A DNA stretch of 64,000 nt, taken from contig NC_083575.1 of the NCBI RefSeq assembly GCF_027579695.1, positions 38,119,154-38,183,153 of the forward strand. The letters run 5' to 3'. The notes beneath the pieces were generated by a model. That model did not search any database, was not told the origin of the DNA, and saw only the letters and a list, made by a program, of their open reading frames with translations. This document shows, one piece after another, positions 1 through 10,596 of this stretch. Position 1 is the first letter of the stretch; every line of letters begins with the position of its first letter. This stretch comes from Neoarius graeffei. Taxonomy: Eukaryota; Chordata; Actinopteri; Siluriformes; Ariidae. A program made the position numbers and the translations under genes.

Positions 1-1436
1 ATTACATATCTGTGAGTGGCAAAAGTATGTGAACCTCTAGGATTAGCAGTTAATTTGAAGGTGAAATTAGAGTCCGGTGTTTTCAATCAATTGGTATGAC
101 AATCAGGTGTGAGTGGGTGCCCTGTTTTATTTAAAGAACAGAAGCTCTATCAAAGTCTGAGCTTCACAACACATGTTTGTGGAAGTGTATCATGGCATGA
201 ACAAAGGAGGTTTCTGAGGACCTCAGAAAAAGTGTTGTTGATGCTCATCAGGCTGGAAAAGGTTACAAAACCACCTCTAAAGAGTTTTGACTCCACCAAT
301 CCACATTCAGACAGATTGTGTACAAATGGAAGAAATTCAAGACCATTGTTACCCTCCCCAGGAGTGGTCGACCAACAAAGATCACTCCAAGAGCAAGGCG
401 TGTAATAGTCGGCTAGGTGACAAAGGACCCCAGGGTCACTTCTAAGCAACTGAAGGCCTCTCTCACATTGGCTAATGTTAATATTTATGAGTCCACCATC
501 AGGAGAACACTGAACAACAATGGTGTGCATGGCAGGGTTGCAAGGAGAAAGCCACTGCTCTCCAAAAAGAACATTGCTGCTCGTCTGCAGTTTGCTAAAG
601 ATCACATGGACAAGCCAGAAGGCTATTGGAAAAAAGTTTTGTGGACGGATGAGACCAAAATAGAACTTTTTGGTTGAAATGAGAAGCGTTATGTTTGGAG
701 AAAGGAAAACACTGTATTCCAGCATAAGAACCTTATCCCTTCTGTGAAACATGGTGGTGGTAGTATCATGGTTTGGGCCTGTTTGGCTGCATCTGGGCAA
801 GGATGGCTTGCCATCATTGATGGAACAATGAATTCTGAATTATACCAGCGAATTCTAAAGGAAAATGTCAGGACATCTGTCCATGAACTGAATCTCAAGA
901 GAAGGTGGGTCATGCAGCAAGACAACGACCCAAAGCACACAAGTCGTTCTACCAAAGAATGGTTAAAGAAGAATAAAGTTAATGTTTTGGAATGGCCAAG
1001 TCAAAGTTCTGACCTTAATCCAATCGAAATGTTGTGGAAGGACCTGAAGCGAGCAGTTCATGTGAGGAAACCCACCAACATCCCAGAGTTGAAGCTGTTC
1101 TGTACGGAGGAATAGGCTAAAATTCCTCCAAGCCGGTGTGCAGGACTGATCAACAGTTACCACAAACGTTTAGTTGCAGTTATTGCTGCACAAGGGGGTC
1201 ACACCAGATACTGAAAGCAAAGGTTCACATACTTTTGCCACTCACAGATATGTAATATTGGATCATTTTCCTCAATAAATAAATGACCAAGTATAATATT
1301 TTTGTCTCATTTGTTTAACTGGGTTCTCTTTATCTACTTTTAGGACTTCTGTGAAAATCTGATGATGTTTTAGGTCAGATTTATGCAGAAATATTGAAAA
1401 TTCTAAAGGGTTCACAAACTTTCAAGCACCACTGTA
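1..1436 (+). mobile_element. Tc1-like DNA transposon (DD34E), copy A, left end outside window
   Basis: The right terminus reads CACCACTGTA at 1428-1437 and abuts a TA dinucleotide at 1435-1436. The window opens inside the left inverted-repeat region: the string TGTGAGTGGCAAAAGTATG near position 10 recurs inverted at about 1218-1250. A second copy of the family lies on the minus strand at 44806-46409 and has both ends, so roughly the outer 180 bp of this copy are off-window. The sequence resuming at 1437 is gypsy integrase sequence that matches the full gypsy element at about 31794, so this element jumped into a gypsy copy. Confidence 0.9.
192..1214 (+). pseudogene. Tc1 transposase pseudogene (copy A)
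   Basis: This is a decayed transposase of the Tc1/mariner DDE family, which would cut and paste its own element in the nucleus. The start ATG at 192 is followed two codons later by TGA where the sister copy at 45026-46044 has CGA (arginine). Further stops lie at 674-676 and at 1113-1115, where a tryptophan codon became TAG. A frame change occurs between the N-terminal part and the segment starting at 417. Recognisable catalytic blocks are VLWTDETKIELFG near 640, QQDNDPKHTS near 920 and DLNPIEMLW near 1015. There are 34 residues between the second Asp and the Glu, which gives the DD34E class. Several of the stops look like CpG decay or G-to-A changes, as expected of an old copy. No function is expected. 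Confidence 0.9.
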
Positions 1437-1439
1437 CGT

Positions 1440-2844
1440 TATTGACCTGCGCACAAAACTCCACACGCTCACGCACCTAACTCAGGATAATTTGCGGCAG
1501 GCCCAAGAACGACAAGCCCGCCTGTACGACAAGGGTACGCGCCTTAGGGAGTTTGCACCGGGAGAGAAAGTACTCGTACTGTTGCCCACATCGAGCTCCA
1601 AATTAGTCGCCAAGTGGCAAGGACCCTTTGAGGTCACACGGCGAGTCGGGGACGTGGACTATGAGGTGAGGCGGACGGATAGGGGCGGGGCGCTACAGAT
1701 TTACCACCTCAACCTACTCAAACTCTGGAACGAGGAGGTCCCCGTGGCGTTGGTGTCGGTGGTTCCGGAGAAGGCGGAGCTGGGGCCGGAGGTGCAAAAG
1801 GGAACATTGGCATCGCATACCTCTCTGGTCCCCTGTGGAGACCACCTCTCTCCGACCCAACTCGTGGAGGTTGCCCAGTTGCAGACCGAGTTTTCGGACG
1901 TGTTCTCGGCCCTGCCCGGCCGCACCAACCTCATAGAGCACCACATTGAGACGCCCCCGGGGGTGGTAGTGCATAGCTGCCCTTACAAGTTACCCGAGCA
2001 CAAGAAAAAAGTGGTTCGGGAAGAACTCGAGGCCATGCTCGAAATGGGCATCGTCAAGGAGTCCCACAGTGACTGGAGCAGCCCGGTGGTCTTGGTACCC
2101 AAGGCCGACAGGTCGGTCCGGTTCTGTGTGGACTATAGAAAAGTCAACACGGTGTCTAAATTTGATGCGTACCCAATGCCTCGTATTGATGAGTTGCTCG
2201 ATCGGCTAGGCACGGCTCGTTTTTACTCGACGCTGGATTTAACAAAGGGTTATTGGCAGATCCCCTTGACTCCATTATCCCGGGAAAAAACGGCCTTTTC
2301 CACACCGTTCGGCTTGCACCAATTCGTCACACTTCCGTTTGGGCTGTTTGGGGTGCTTGCTACGTTTCAGCGGCTGATGGACAGGGTCCTCCACCCCCAT
2401 GCCACCTATGCGGCTGCATACCTTGATGATATCATCATTTATAGTAACGACTGGCAGCGGCACTTACAACACCTGAGGGCCATCCTTAAGTCGCTGAGGC
2501 GAGCGGGTCTCACAGCCAACCCAAAGAAGTGTGCGATTGGGCGGGTGGAAGTATGGTATCTGGGCTTCCACTTGGGCAATGGGCAGGTGCGTCCCCAAAT
2601 TAACAAGACAGCAGCAATTGCGGCCTGCCCGAGGCCCAAGACCAAAAAGGGGGTGAGACAGTTCCTGGGGCTTGCTGGCTATTATCGTAGGTTTATACCT
2701 AATTATTCAGACGTCACCAGCCCGCTGACTGATCTCACTAAAAAGGGGGCACCAGATCCGGTCCAGTGGACGGAGCAATGCCAGTGGGCTTTCTCTGAGG
2801 TAAAGGCTGCACTGTGTGGGGGGGCCACTATTACACTCCCCTGA
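1440..2844 (+). pseudogene. Gypsy pol fragment: integrase C-terminus and reverse transcriptase
   Basis: The frame is open from the truncation point to 2844. The first 130 or so residues are the integrase C-terminal (GPY/F-type) region, including WQGPFEVTRRVGDVDYEV. They are followed by the linker IYHLNLLKLWNEEVPVALV and then reverse transcriptase. RT landmarks are VRFCVDYRKVN near 2120, YSTLDLTKGYWQIPL near 2230, LPFGLFGV near 2335 and the catalytic AYLDDIIIYS at about 2416-2445. The frame is lost in a G-run at 2815-2824 that is longer than in the other copy, so RNase H follows in another frame. The 5' half of pol, gag and the 5' LTR lie outside the window or are lost. The copy cannot be autonomous. 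Confidence 0.88.
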
Positions 2845-3230
2845 CTTTTCTCTCCCTTTTATGTTGCAGACCGATGCGTTGGACAGAGGGCTGGGGGCGG
2901 TTTTGTCCCAGGAGGTGGAGGGGGAGGACCGCCCCGTCCTGTACATTAGCAGGAAGCTGTCAGTGCGTGAGGGGTGCTACAGCACTATCGAGAAGGAGTG
3001 TCTGGCGATCAAGTGGGTGGTCCTCGCCCTCTGCTACTACCTGCTGGGGCGCCCTGTCACCCTCTGTTCGGACCACGCGCCCCTCCAGTGGCTCCACCGC
3101 ATGAAGGATGCCAACGCGCGGATCACCCGTTGGTATCTGGCACTCCAACCCTTCAATTTTAAGGTGGTCCACAGGCCGGGGGCGCAGATGGTCATGGCGG
3201 ACTTCCTCTCCCATCAAGGGGGGGGGGGGA
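2816..3230 (+). pseudogene. Gypsy RNase H fragment (copy 1)
   Basis: This is the RNase H domain of the same pol, continuing one frame over after the G-run. Landmarks are LQTDALDRGLGAVLSQE near 2870 (the first catalytic Asp in TDA), YSTIEKECLAIKW near 2980 (catalytic Glu) and LCSDHAPLQWLHR near 3063 (second Asp). It ends at ADFLSHQ near 3215. A poly-G tract and G-rich spacer, the likely polypurine primer region, lead into the LTR at 3281. The open frame runs on into the LTR to 3343 but that part is not protein-coding. Confidence 0.85.
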
Positions 3231-3280
3231 GTCGGCTGCAGGCCGGCCGGCCGCCCGGCCTGAGTCGGGCGGTGGGGGTA

Positions 3281-3453
3281 TGTGGCAGCGGGGACGTGGT
3301 CAAGCGCCGGTCTGTGACAGGAGGGCAGAGTCAGGGAAGGTAAGTGGCAGAATCACTACACCTGACTGCAATTAACCTGTGTTTGTGTGTCTTCCCAGTG
3401 ACCACACCCTACTTAAGTAGGGAGAGCGAGAGCAGAGGAGCTCATCTCCGGAC
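3281..3453 (+). repeat. Gypsy copy 1, 3' LTR, left part
   Basis: It begins TGTGGCAGCGGGGACG and aligns to the LTR starts at 29020 and 33627. It contains the CTACTTAAGTAG variant of the putative TATA region. It is interrupted at the TA at 3454-3455 by a DNA transposon. Confidence 0.85.
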
Positions 3454-3455
3454 TA

Positions 3456-5001
3456 CACTGTGTGCACAATTATTAGGCAAGTGAGTACTCTGACCCTACC
3501 ATTATTTCTATGCATGTTTTCCAACCGCAAGCTAGATACACTTGAATGCTAATTGGATTTAAGCATTCTCAGGTGGTATTTATTTGTGTAATGAGGGAGG
3601 GTGTGACCTAAAGTAATTAATACCCTATATTAAGGTGTGCATAATTATTAGGCAGCTTCTTTATCTCAGGCAAAATGGGCCAAAAAAGAGATTTAACAGA
3701 CACTGAAAAGACAAAAATTATAAAATGCCTATCAGAGGGATGCAGCACTCTTGAAATAGCTAAGCTATAGAAATGTGAGCACAGAACAATCAAACGTTTT
3801 GTTGCAAATAGTCAACAGGGTCGCAAAAAATGTGTGGAGAAGAAAAGACACAAATTAACCGCAAAAGACTTGAGAAGGATTAAACATGAAGCTACCAGGA
3901 ACCCATTATCCTCCAGTGCCACAATATTCTAGAACTGCAACCAACCTGGAGTGTCCAGAAGGACAAGGTGTTCGGTGCTCAGAGACATGGCCAAGGTAAG
4001 GAAGGCTGAAACACGACCACCACTAAACAAGACTCACAAGTTGAAATGTGAAGATTGGGCCAAGAAATATCTGAAGACAGATTTTCTAAAGGTTTTATGG
4101 ACAGATGAAATGAGAGTGACTCTGGATAGACCAGATGGATGGGCCCATAGCTGGATAACTGATGGACACAGGGCACTTTGACTCAGACACCAGCAAGGTG
4201 GTGGAGGGGTAATGGCATGGGCTGCTATTATTAAGGATGAGCTAGTTTGACCATTTCAGGTTGAAGATGGACTTAACATCAACTTCCAAACCTACTGCCA
4301 GTTTCTAAAAGATACATTCTTCAAGCAGTGGTATGGGAAGAAGTCTGCATCATTCAAGAAGGCCATGATTGTTATGCAGAACAATGCACCATCACATGCA
4401 CCCAAGTACTCCACTGCTTGGCGAGCCCACAAAGGCCTTAAAGATGACAAAGTAATGACATGGCCCCCTTCCTCACCTGACTTAAACCCTATTGAGTACT
4501 TGTGGCCCCTTCTTAAGCATGAGATTTACAGCGAGGGAAGACAATACACCACTCTGAATAGCATTTGGGAGGCCATGGTTGCTCCTGCACAAAAAGTTGA
4601 TCGTCAACAAATCAAAAAACTAACAGACTGGATGGAAGGCTCATGGCAGTTATTGAAAAGAAGGGTGGCTATATTGGTCACTGAATATTTTTGAAATGCT
4701 AGAAGTGTTTATTTGTTAATTCTGAGTTGTTTATTTGTTACACTGAAAATTAAAATAAACAAGTGAGATGGGAAACTTTAAGCTTTTCATTTAGTTGCAT
4801 AATAATTCTGCACACTAAATGTTGCCTAATAATTCTGCACACTTATATATTCCCCTGAGAAGGCCTAAACTCCCCTTTCCTTTGTTAATCATTCTGGTTT
4901 TAGGTTTATTAACAATTTGGATTGACTGAGAGCACTGTATTTGTTCAATGATAAAATTAATCATCAGGAATACAACTTGCCTAATAATTGTGCACACAGT
5001 G
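3456..5001 (+). mobile_element. Tc1/mariner element, DD37E (TRT-like)
   Basis: The left end CACTGTGTGCACAATTATTA and its inverse at 4982-5001 are flanked by TA (3454-3455 and 5002-5003). Sub-terminal copies of the same motif occur near 3634, 4797 and 4820, giving an IR/DR-like layout with several repeated binding-site-like units per end. It sits inside the gypsy copy 1 LTR. The transposase has 37 residues between the second catalytic position and the Glu, the spacing known for the TRT (DD37E) lineage. The family assignment rests on that spacing. Confidence 0.88.
3675..4694 (+). pseudogene. DD37E transposase pseudogene
   Basis: The start MGQKRDLTDTEKTKII at 3675 is followed by a helix-turn-helix-like region. 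In-frame stops occur near 3766 and 3930, and further stops near 4180 and 4247. Catalytic blocks are VLWTDEMRVTLD near 4096, MQNNAPSHAP near 4374 and DLNPIEYLW near 4479. The second catalytic Asp is replaced: AAC (Asn) stands where the family has GAC (Asp). With several stops and this loss the copy is dead. Confidence 0.85.
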
Positions 5002-5003
5002 TA

Positions 5004-5135
5004 GACGCTGACTGTGTGTGTGTGTCTAGCCATATATAATTGTTCACTGAAAAGTGTGGCAATAAAGCCTTTTTGAAAACCTGATCTCTGTCCTGCCATC
5101 CTCTGTGCTCCACCCACACCTCGTGAACCGTTACA
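5004..5135 (+). repeat. Gypsy copy 1, 3' LTR, right part
   Basis: This resumes the LTR after the inserted transposon. It carries GGCAATAAAGCC near 5058, which matches the AATAAA polyadenylation region of the other LTRs, and the shared stretch CTCTGTGCTCCACCCACAC. The last 15 bp differ from the other copy's LTR end, which suggests a different LTR subtype or local divergence. Confidence 0.8.
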
Positions 5136-5136
5136 C

Positions 5137-8100
5137 ACAGTTAACACAGTTTTGTGTGCTTGAATGATCCTAGGAGCTATGTTGTCGGGGGCATTACGCC
5201 CCTGTCAGGGTCTCCCAAGGCAGACAGGTCCTAGGTGACAGGCCAGACCAAGAGCAGTTCACCAAAACCCTTATGGAGAATCAATTGAGGACCGTGACGT
5301 CACCCGGTATGGCGCAGCCGGGGCCCCACCCTGGAGCCAGGCCCGGGGTTGGGGCTCGTATGCGAGCGCTTGGTGGCTAGGCCTTTGCCCATGGGGCCCC
5401 ACCGGGCTCAGCCCAAAGAGGTGACGTGGGCCCGACCTCTTGTGGGTTCACCACCCACAGAGGTAGCCGTAGGGGGCTGGTGTAGTGTGGATTGGGTGGC
5501 AGTCGAAGGCAGGGGCCTCGACGACCTGATCCCCGGACACAGCGGCTAGCTGTTGGGACATGGAATGTCACTTTGCTGGGGGGGAAAGAGCCTGAGCTTG
5601 TGTGGGAAGTTGAGAGGTACCGGCTAGAGATAGTCAGGCTCACCTCCACGCACAGCTTGGGCTCTGGAACCCAGCTCCTCGAGAGGGGCTGGACTCTCCA
5701 CTTCTCTGGAGTCGCCCATGGTGAGCAGCGGCGGGCTGGTGTGGGCTTGCTTATAGCTCCCCAGCTCAGCCGCCATGTGTTGGAGTTTACCCCAGTGAAT
5801 GAGAGGGTCGCCTCTCTGTGCCTTCGGATTGGGGAGAGGGCTCTTGCTGTTGTTTGTGCCTACGGGTTGAATAGCAGTATAGAGTATCCGGCCTTCTTGG
5901 AGTCCCTGGGAGAGGTACTGAGGGGTGCTCAGACTGGGGAATCCATTGTGCTACTGGGGGACTTCAATGCTCACGTGGGCGAAGACAGTGACACCTGGAG
6001 GGGCGTGGTTGGGAGGAACGGCCTCCCCGATCTGAACCCGAGTGGTGTTTTGTAATTGGACTTCTGTGCTAGTCACGGTTTATCCATAACGAACACCATG
6101 TTCGAGCATAGGGGTGTCCATAAGTGCATGTGGCACCAGGACACCTTAGGTCGGAGGTCGATGATAGACTTTGTTGTCGTTTCATCTGATCTCCGGCCCT
6201 ATGTCTTGGACACTCGGGTGAAGAGAGGGGCTGAGCTGTCAACTGATCACCACCTGGTGGTGAGTTGGATCCGCTGGCAGAAGAGGAAGATGGACAGACC
6301 TGGCAGGCCCAAATGTATGGTGAGGGTCTGCTGGGAACGTCTGGCTGAGCACTCTGTCGGGGGGGGGTCTTTAACTCCCACCTCTGGGAGAGCTTTGCCC
6401 AGCTTCCGAGGGAGGTGGGGGACATTGAGCCTGAGTGGACCATGTTCTCTACTTCCATTGTGGATGCAGCTGTTCAGAGCTGTGGCCGCAAGGTCTCCAG
6501 TGTCTGTCGTGGCGGCAATCCCTGAACCCGGTGGTGGACACCAGAAGTAAGGGATGCCGTCAAGCTGAAGAAGGAGTCCTATCAGGCCATGTTGACCTCC
6601 GGGACTCCTGAGGCAGCTGATGGGTATCAGCAGGCCAGGCGTGCCGCAGCTTGGGCAGTTGCGGAGGCAAAAACTCGGAACTGGGAGGAGTTCGGGGAGG
6701 CCATGGAGAAGGACTATCGGTCGGCCTCGAAGAAATTCTGGCAAACCGTCCGGTGCCTCAGGAGGGGGAAGCAGTACTCTGCCAACACTGTTTACAGTGC
6801 GGGTGGGGAGCTGTTGACCTCGACTGGGGACATTGTCAGGTGGTGGAAGGAATACTTTGAGGATCTCCTCAATCCCACCGTCATGTCTTCCATTGAGGAG
6901 ACTGAGGCCGATGACTCAGAGGTGGACTCGTCCATTACCCAAGCTGAAGTCACTGAGGTGGTTTGCAAGCTCCTCGGTGGCAAGGCACCGGGGGTGGATG
7001 AGATCCACCCTGAGTATCTCAAGTCTCTGGATGTTGTGGGGCTGTCTTGGTTGACACGCCTCTGCAACATCGCGTGGCGGTCGGGGACAGTGCCTCTGGA
7101 GTGGCAGACTGGGGTGGTGGTCCCTCTTTTTAAGAAAGGGGACCGGAGAGTGTGCTCCAATTATAAGGGAATCACACTTCTCAGCCTCCCAGGGAAGGTT
7201 TACTCCAGGGTATTGGAGAGGAGAATTCGACCAATAGTCAAACCTCGGATCCAGGAGGAACAATGCGGTTTTCGTCCTGGTCGCGGAACACTGGACCAGC
7301 TCTATACCCTTCATAGGGTGCTCGAGGGTTCATGGGAGTTTGCCCAACCAGTCCACATGTGCTTTGTGGATCTGAAGAAGGCATTCAACCGTGTCCCTCG
7401 TGGTATTCTGTGGGGGGTGCTTCGGGAGTATGGGGCTCGGGGCTCTTTGCTAAGGGCTGTCTGGTCCCTGTACGAACGGAGCAGGAGTCTGGTTCGCATT
7501 GCCGCCAGTAAGTCAGACCTGTTCCCAGTGCATGCTGGACTCCGGCAGGGCTGCCCTTTGTCACCGGTTCTGTTCATAAATTTTACAGACAGAATTTCTA
7601 GGCGCAGCCAGGGGCCGGAAGGAATCCTGTTTGGGAACCACAGGATTTCATCTCTGCTTTTTGCAGATGATGTTGTCCTGTTGGCTTCTTCAAACCAGGA
7701 CCTTCAGCATGCACTGGGGCGGTTTGCAGTTGAGTGTGAAGCGGCTGGGATGAGAATCAGCACCTCCAAGTCCAAGGCCATGGTTCTCGACCAGAAAAGG
7801 GTGGCTTGCCCTCTCCAGGTTGGTGGAGAAGTCCTACCTCAAGTGGAGGAGTTTAAGTGTCTCAGGATCTTGTTCACGATTGAGGGAAAGATGGTGCGTG
7901 AGATCAACAGGCGGATCGGTGCAGCCTCCGCAGTGATGCGGTCGCTTTACCGGTCCGTCGTGGTGAAGAAGGAGCTGAGCCAAAAGGCGAAGCTCTCAAT
8001 TTACCAGTCGATCTACGTTCCAACTCTCACCGATGGTCATGAGCTTTGGGTAATGACCGAAAGAACAAGATCACGGATACAAGTGGCCGAAATGAGTTTC

Positions 8101-8470
8101 CTTCGCAGAGTGGCTGGGTGCTCCCTTAGAGATAGGGTGAGAAGCACAGTCACTCAGGAGGAGCTCAGAGTAGAGCCGCTGCTCCTCTACATCGACAGGA
8201 ATCAGCTGAGGTGGCTCGGGCATCTCTTTCGGATGCCTCCTGGACGCCTCCCTGGGGAGGTGTTCCAGGCATGTCCCCCTGGGAGGAGGCCCCGGGGAAG
8301 ACCCAGGACACGCTGGAGGGACTGTGTCTCTCAGCTGGCCTGGTAACGCCTCGGTGTTCTTCCCAAGGAGCTGGCCGAGGTGTCTGGGGAAAGGGAAGTT
8401 TGGGCTTCCATGCTCAGACTGCTGTCTCCGCAACCCAGCCCCGGATAAAGCGGAAGAAGATGAGACAAGA
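5137..8470 (+). mobile_element. Non-LTR retrotransposon (LINE) with APE endonuclease, decayed
   Basis: A G/C-rich 5' region (5160-5545) is followed by endonuclease, reverse transcriptase and a 3' end at GGATAAAGCGGAAGAAGATG (8443-8462). The 3' tail resembles that of the abundant SINE family in this window. The presence of an APE-type endonuclease and no RNase H, together with this tail, suggests an RTE/Rex3-like relative, but the clade is not certain. The LINE ends abruptly against a truncated SINE at 8473. Confidence 0.85.
5492..8346 (+). pseudogene. LINE ORF2-type polyprotein, broken (endonuclease and reverse transcriptase)
   Basis: The endonuclease part starts near 5545 with [11 protein letters not shown], has the catalytic block [11 protein letters not shown] near 5957 and ends with LSTDHHLVVSW near 6236 (the DH pair of APE nucleases). 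A TAA at 6053-6055 interrupts this frame. A frame change, probably at the G-run 6359-6367, precedes the reverse transcriptase frame 6589-8346. RT blocks are GKAPGVDEIHPEYL near 6985, FRPGRGTLDQL near 7270, LRQGCPLSPVLF near 7543 and the catalytic LLFADDVVLLA near 7658. The C-terminus, RWLGHLFRMPPGRLPGE and onward, is the conserved tail common in fish LINEs. The RT portion is open for 585 codons, so the copy may be moderately young, but it is not functional. Confidence 0.87.
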
Positions 8471-8472
8471 CA

Positions 8473-8652
8473 GTTAACCTAACCTGCATGTCTTTGGACT
8501 GTGGGGGAAACCGGAGCACCCGGAGGAAACCCACACGGACACAGGGAGAACATGCAAACTCCACCCAGAAGGCCCCCGTCAGCCACTGGGCTTAAACCCA
8601 GAACCTTCTTGCTGTGAAGCGACAATACTAACCACTACACCACCGTGCGACC
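8473..8652 (-). mobile_element. tRNA-headed SINE, copy a, truncated
   Basis: This is the reverse complement of the head and middle of the SINE family seen complete at 13400-13773. Shared blocks are CCTGCATGTCTTTGGACTGT and CCACTACACCACCGTGCGAC. The 3' half is absent and the copy abuts the LINE end. Confidence 0.85.
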
Positions 8653-9028
8653 AGGTCAATGCTAGTATTTTATAATCAATGTGAAATTTGATTAAAAAAA
8701 ATTATTTTGGTTCAAATTCTTTTTGGTTCTCACTAAAGACTCCACATGCTGTTTATTGTTATGAGGCCTTTGTAGTGTTTCATCTAAAAATGACTAATTT
8801 AGAAGTGCCCACGTACAGACACTGTCATGTTTCAGTTGATTCTGCAATGAGGCTAAAACTCATTTCCTTCATAGTGAATGAAGCCTGAAGTCAGAGTTGG
8901 CTTCATTTGCATGCAATGTGTCTGTTGCCTTGACCTCAAGACTTAAGCATGCTGTCATAGCCAGTTTCTGGGAAATTCTCAACCACACAGACAGACGTGT
9001 GTGAACTGGGGTGTCACAAACGGAGACA

Positions 9029-9073
9029 GGGCACACACACGCGTGTGCACACACACACACACACACACACACG
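9029..9073. repeat. (CA)n microsatellite, imperfect
   Basis: A run of CA dinucleotides interrupted by GCGTGTG, visible by eye. Confidence 0.9.
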
Positions 9074-9670
9074 AGTTAATGAAAGAGGGAGATCCCCAGC
9101 GGAACCATGTGTACAAACAATGATATACAATGGCCTTGAGTTCTGCTAAGAAAGAGCTGGCACATTTAGAGCTCTGATTTAAAAAAAAACATGCATAATG
9201 AATCCCACAGAAGCACCAGTTTTTCTTAAAATACATTACCTGCTTCAGTAAAACTGTAAACACAAGGTCCAGCTCCACCAGCTTCAATTTATTAACCAGA
9301 GTATGAGAGAGATCATGCAAAGGCATTCATTTAAAAATACACAATAAAAAAATGACATCGTACCAAGTGAAAATATCTTGAATATAGTCGAATTTATTTG
9401 TATTTCTTTATAGAAGATTATTAAACCTATTGCTAAACTTTTTATTCTAGCTTTATATCAGGTGGCAGGGATGGTGACAATTTCACATTAAGTTTCTGTA
9501 TTATACCACAGGCATATACAGTAAGTAAAGTCAAATTCAGTAAACAGGCAGAAGTCAGGTGATGTACAAGCAACAATACTCGGGCAAGAGACAAAGGCAT
9601 GAATCAGGAACCAGGAACTTAGTATAGTATAGAACCTTATTATAGACAGGTAAGTGATACTGAGCATATA
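9074..9670. other. No gene recognised
   Basis: A/T-rich sequence without an open frame or splice structure I could support. The part after 9500 (AGTAAACAGGCAGAAGTCAG) has the look of a dispersed repeat but could not be placed. Confidence 0.5.
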
Positions 9671-10096
9671 CAGTACCAGTCAAAAGTTTGGATACACCTT
9701 CTAATTGAATGGTTTTTCTTTATTTTTATTAATTAAAAGACACTTCATGTCTTAAAGTAATGATGGATGTCGTTTCTCTTTACTTAGCTGAGTGGTTCTT
9801 GATGTAATATGGATTACTACAGTTGTGGAATAGGGCTATTTACTATGTTATTATTTACTATTTACTGTTTAATCTCAAACACATTAAGAAGGCAGGAAAT
9901 TGCACTAATTAACTTTTGACGAGGCATCTGTTAATTGAAAAGCATTCCATGACGCTGGGTAAGATGTACAAAGCGTCATCAAGGTAAATGGCACCATTTT
10001 GAAGAATCTAAAATATGAAATATTTTGTGGTAAACTTATATGTGGTAAACTTATTAGGCTATGGTAAACTTTTTTGTTTACCACATAATATGTATG

Positions 10097-10199
10097 TATT
10101 GACTGAGTGGGAGGACTGGACGGGAAAATATTTGGCTTGAGGTCAAATGACAAAGAGTCAAATATTTTCCTGTCCGGCCCGACCTAACTCAGTCAATAA
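10097..10199. repeat. Imperfect inverted repeat (hairpin)
   Basis: TATTGACTGAGT at the left pairs with ACTCAGTCAATA at the right, and GGACGGGAAAATATTTG pairs with CAAATATTTTCCTGTCC. The loop is about 18 bases. Confidence 0.85.
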
Positions 10200-10428
10200 G
10201 CATTTTATCATATGACCTTTTTTTACTAACATGCACAGTGGAAAACAATGAACAACGACAAAGTGTCAGGTTCGTCATCAAAATTTCCTTTTTTCTTCGC
10301 TTGTATATAGAACTACATCACAAGCTGTCTCCTTAGAGGGGATGACTGTTATGTCTCTTTCATCCTTAGCTTCAGCAAGAAATCTTTTGAAAATGTTCAT
10401 GTCATACTTAGTTGTTGTTGTTGTTGTT

Positions 10429-10596
10429 TTACGGTGTTTTCTTGTTGTTGTCCTTGTATAAACAAGTGAATTTCTTCACTTGGAAGTACCTTTTATCAGT
10501 TTCTTTGACAATTTCAGCTTGTTCAATTAGGTCTGTGTCTAATAAATCATCTGGATAATAAAATTCACTTTCACTCTGCTCAGCTGTATCATTCAT
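10429..10596 (-). pseudogene. Short unrecognised ORF, 55 codons, inside the nested insertion
   Basis: ATG at 10596 and TAA at 10429-10431. The predicted peptide begins MNDTAEQSESEFYYPDDLLD and is acidic in its first half and lysine-rich in its second (KRYFQVKKFTCLYKDNNKK). The composition and the lack of low-complexity sequence suggest remnant protein-coding sequence, perhaps the first exon of a transposon gene. The family is not recognised. It could also be a chance frame. Confidence 0.35.

Larger units (their letters stand above)
1437..5135 (+). mobile_element. Gmr1-like Ty3/gypsy retrotransposon, copy 1 (5' part missing)
   Basis: The segment runs from the integrase C-terminus through reverse transcriptase and RNase H into a 3' LTR. 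It aligns without rearrangement to 31794-33944 of the full element in this window. Its left continuation is hidden behind the Tc1 copy at 1-1436, and its LTR is split by the DD37E element at 3456-5001. The LTR resumes at 5004 and ends near ACCGTTACA at 5135. Integrase sequence lies before reverse transcriptase, the domain order known for the Gmr1 group of vertebrate gypsy elements. Confidence 0.88.

Noticed and set aside
150-800. 216-codon open frame on the minus strand across the Tc1 transposase region
   Set aside because: It is the antisense of the transposase pseudogene. The same shadow frame appears opposite the sister copy at 45488-45973.
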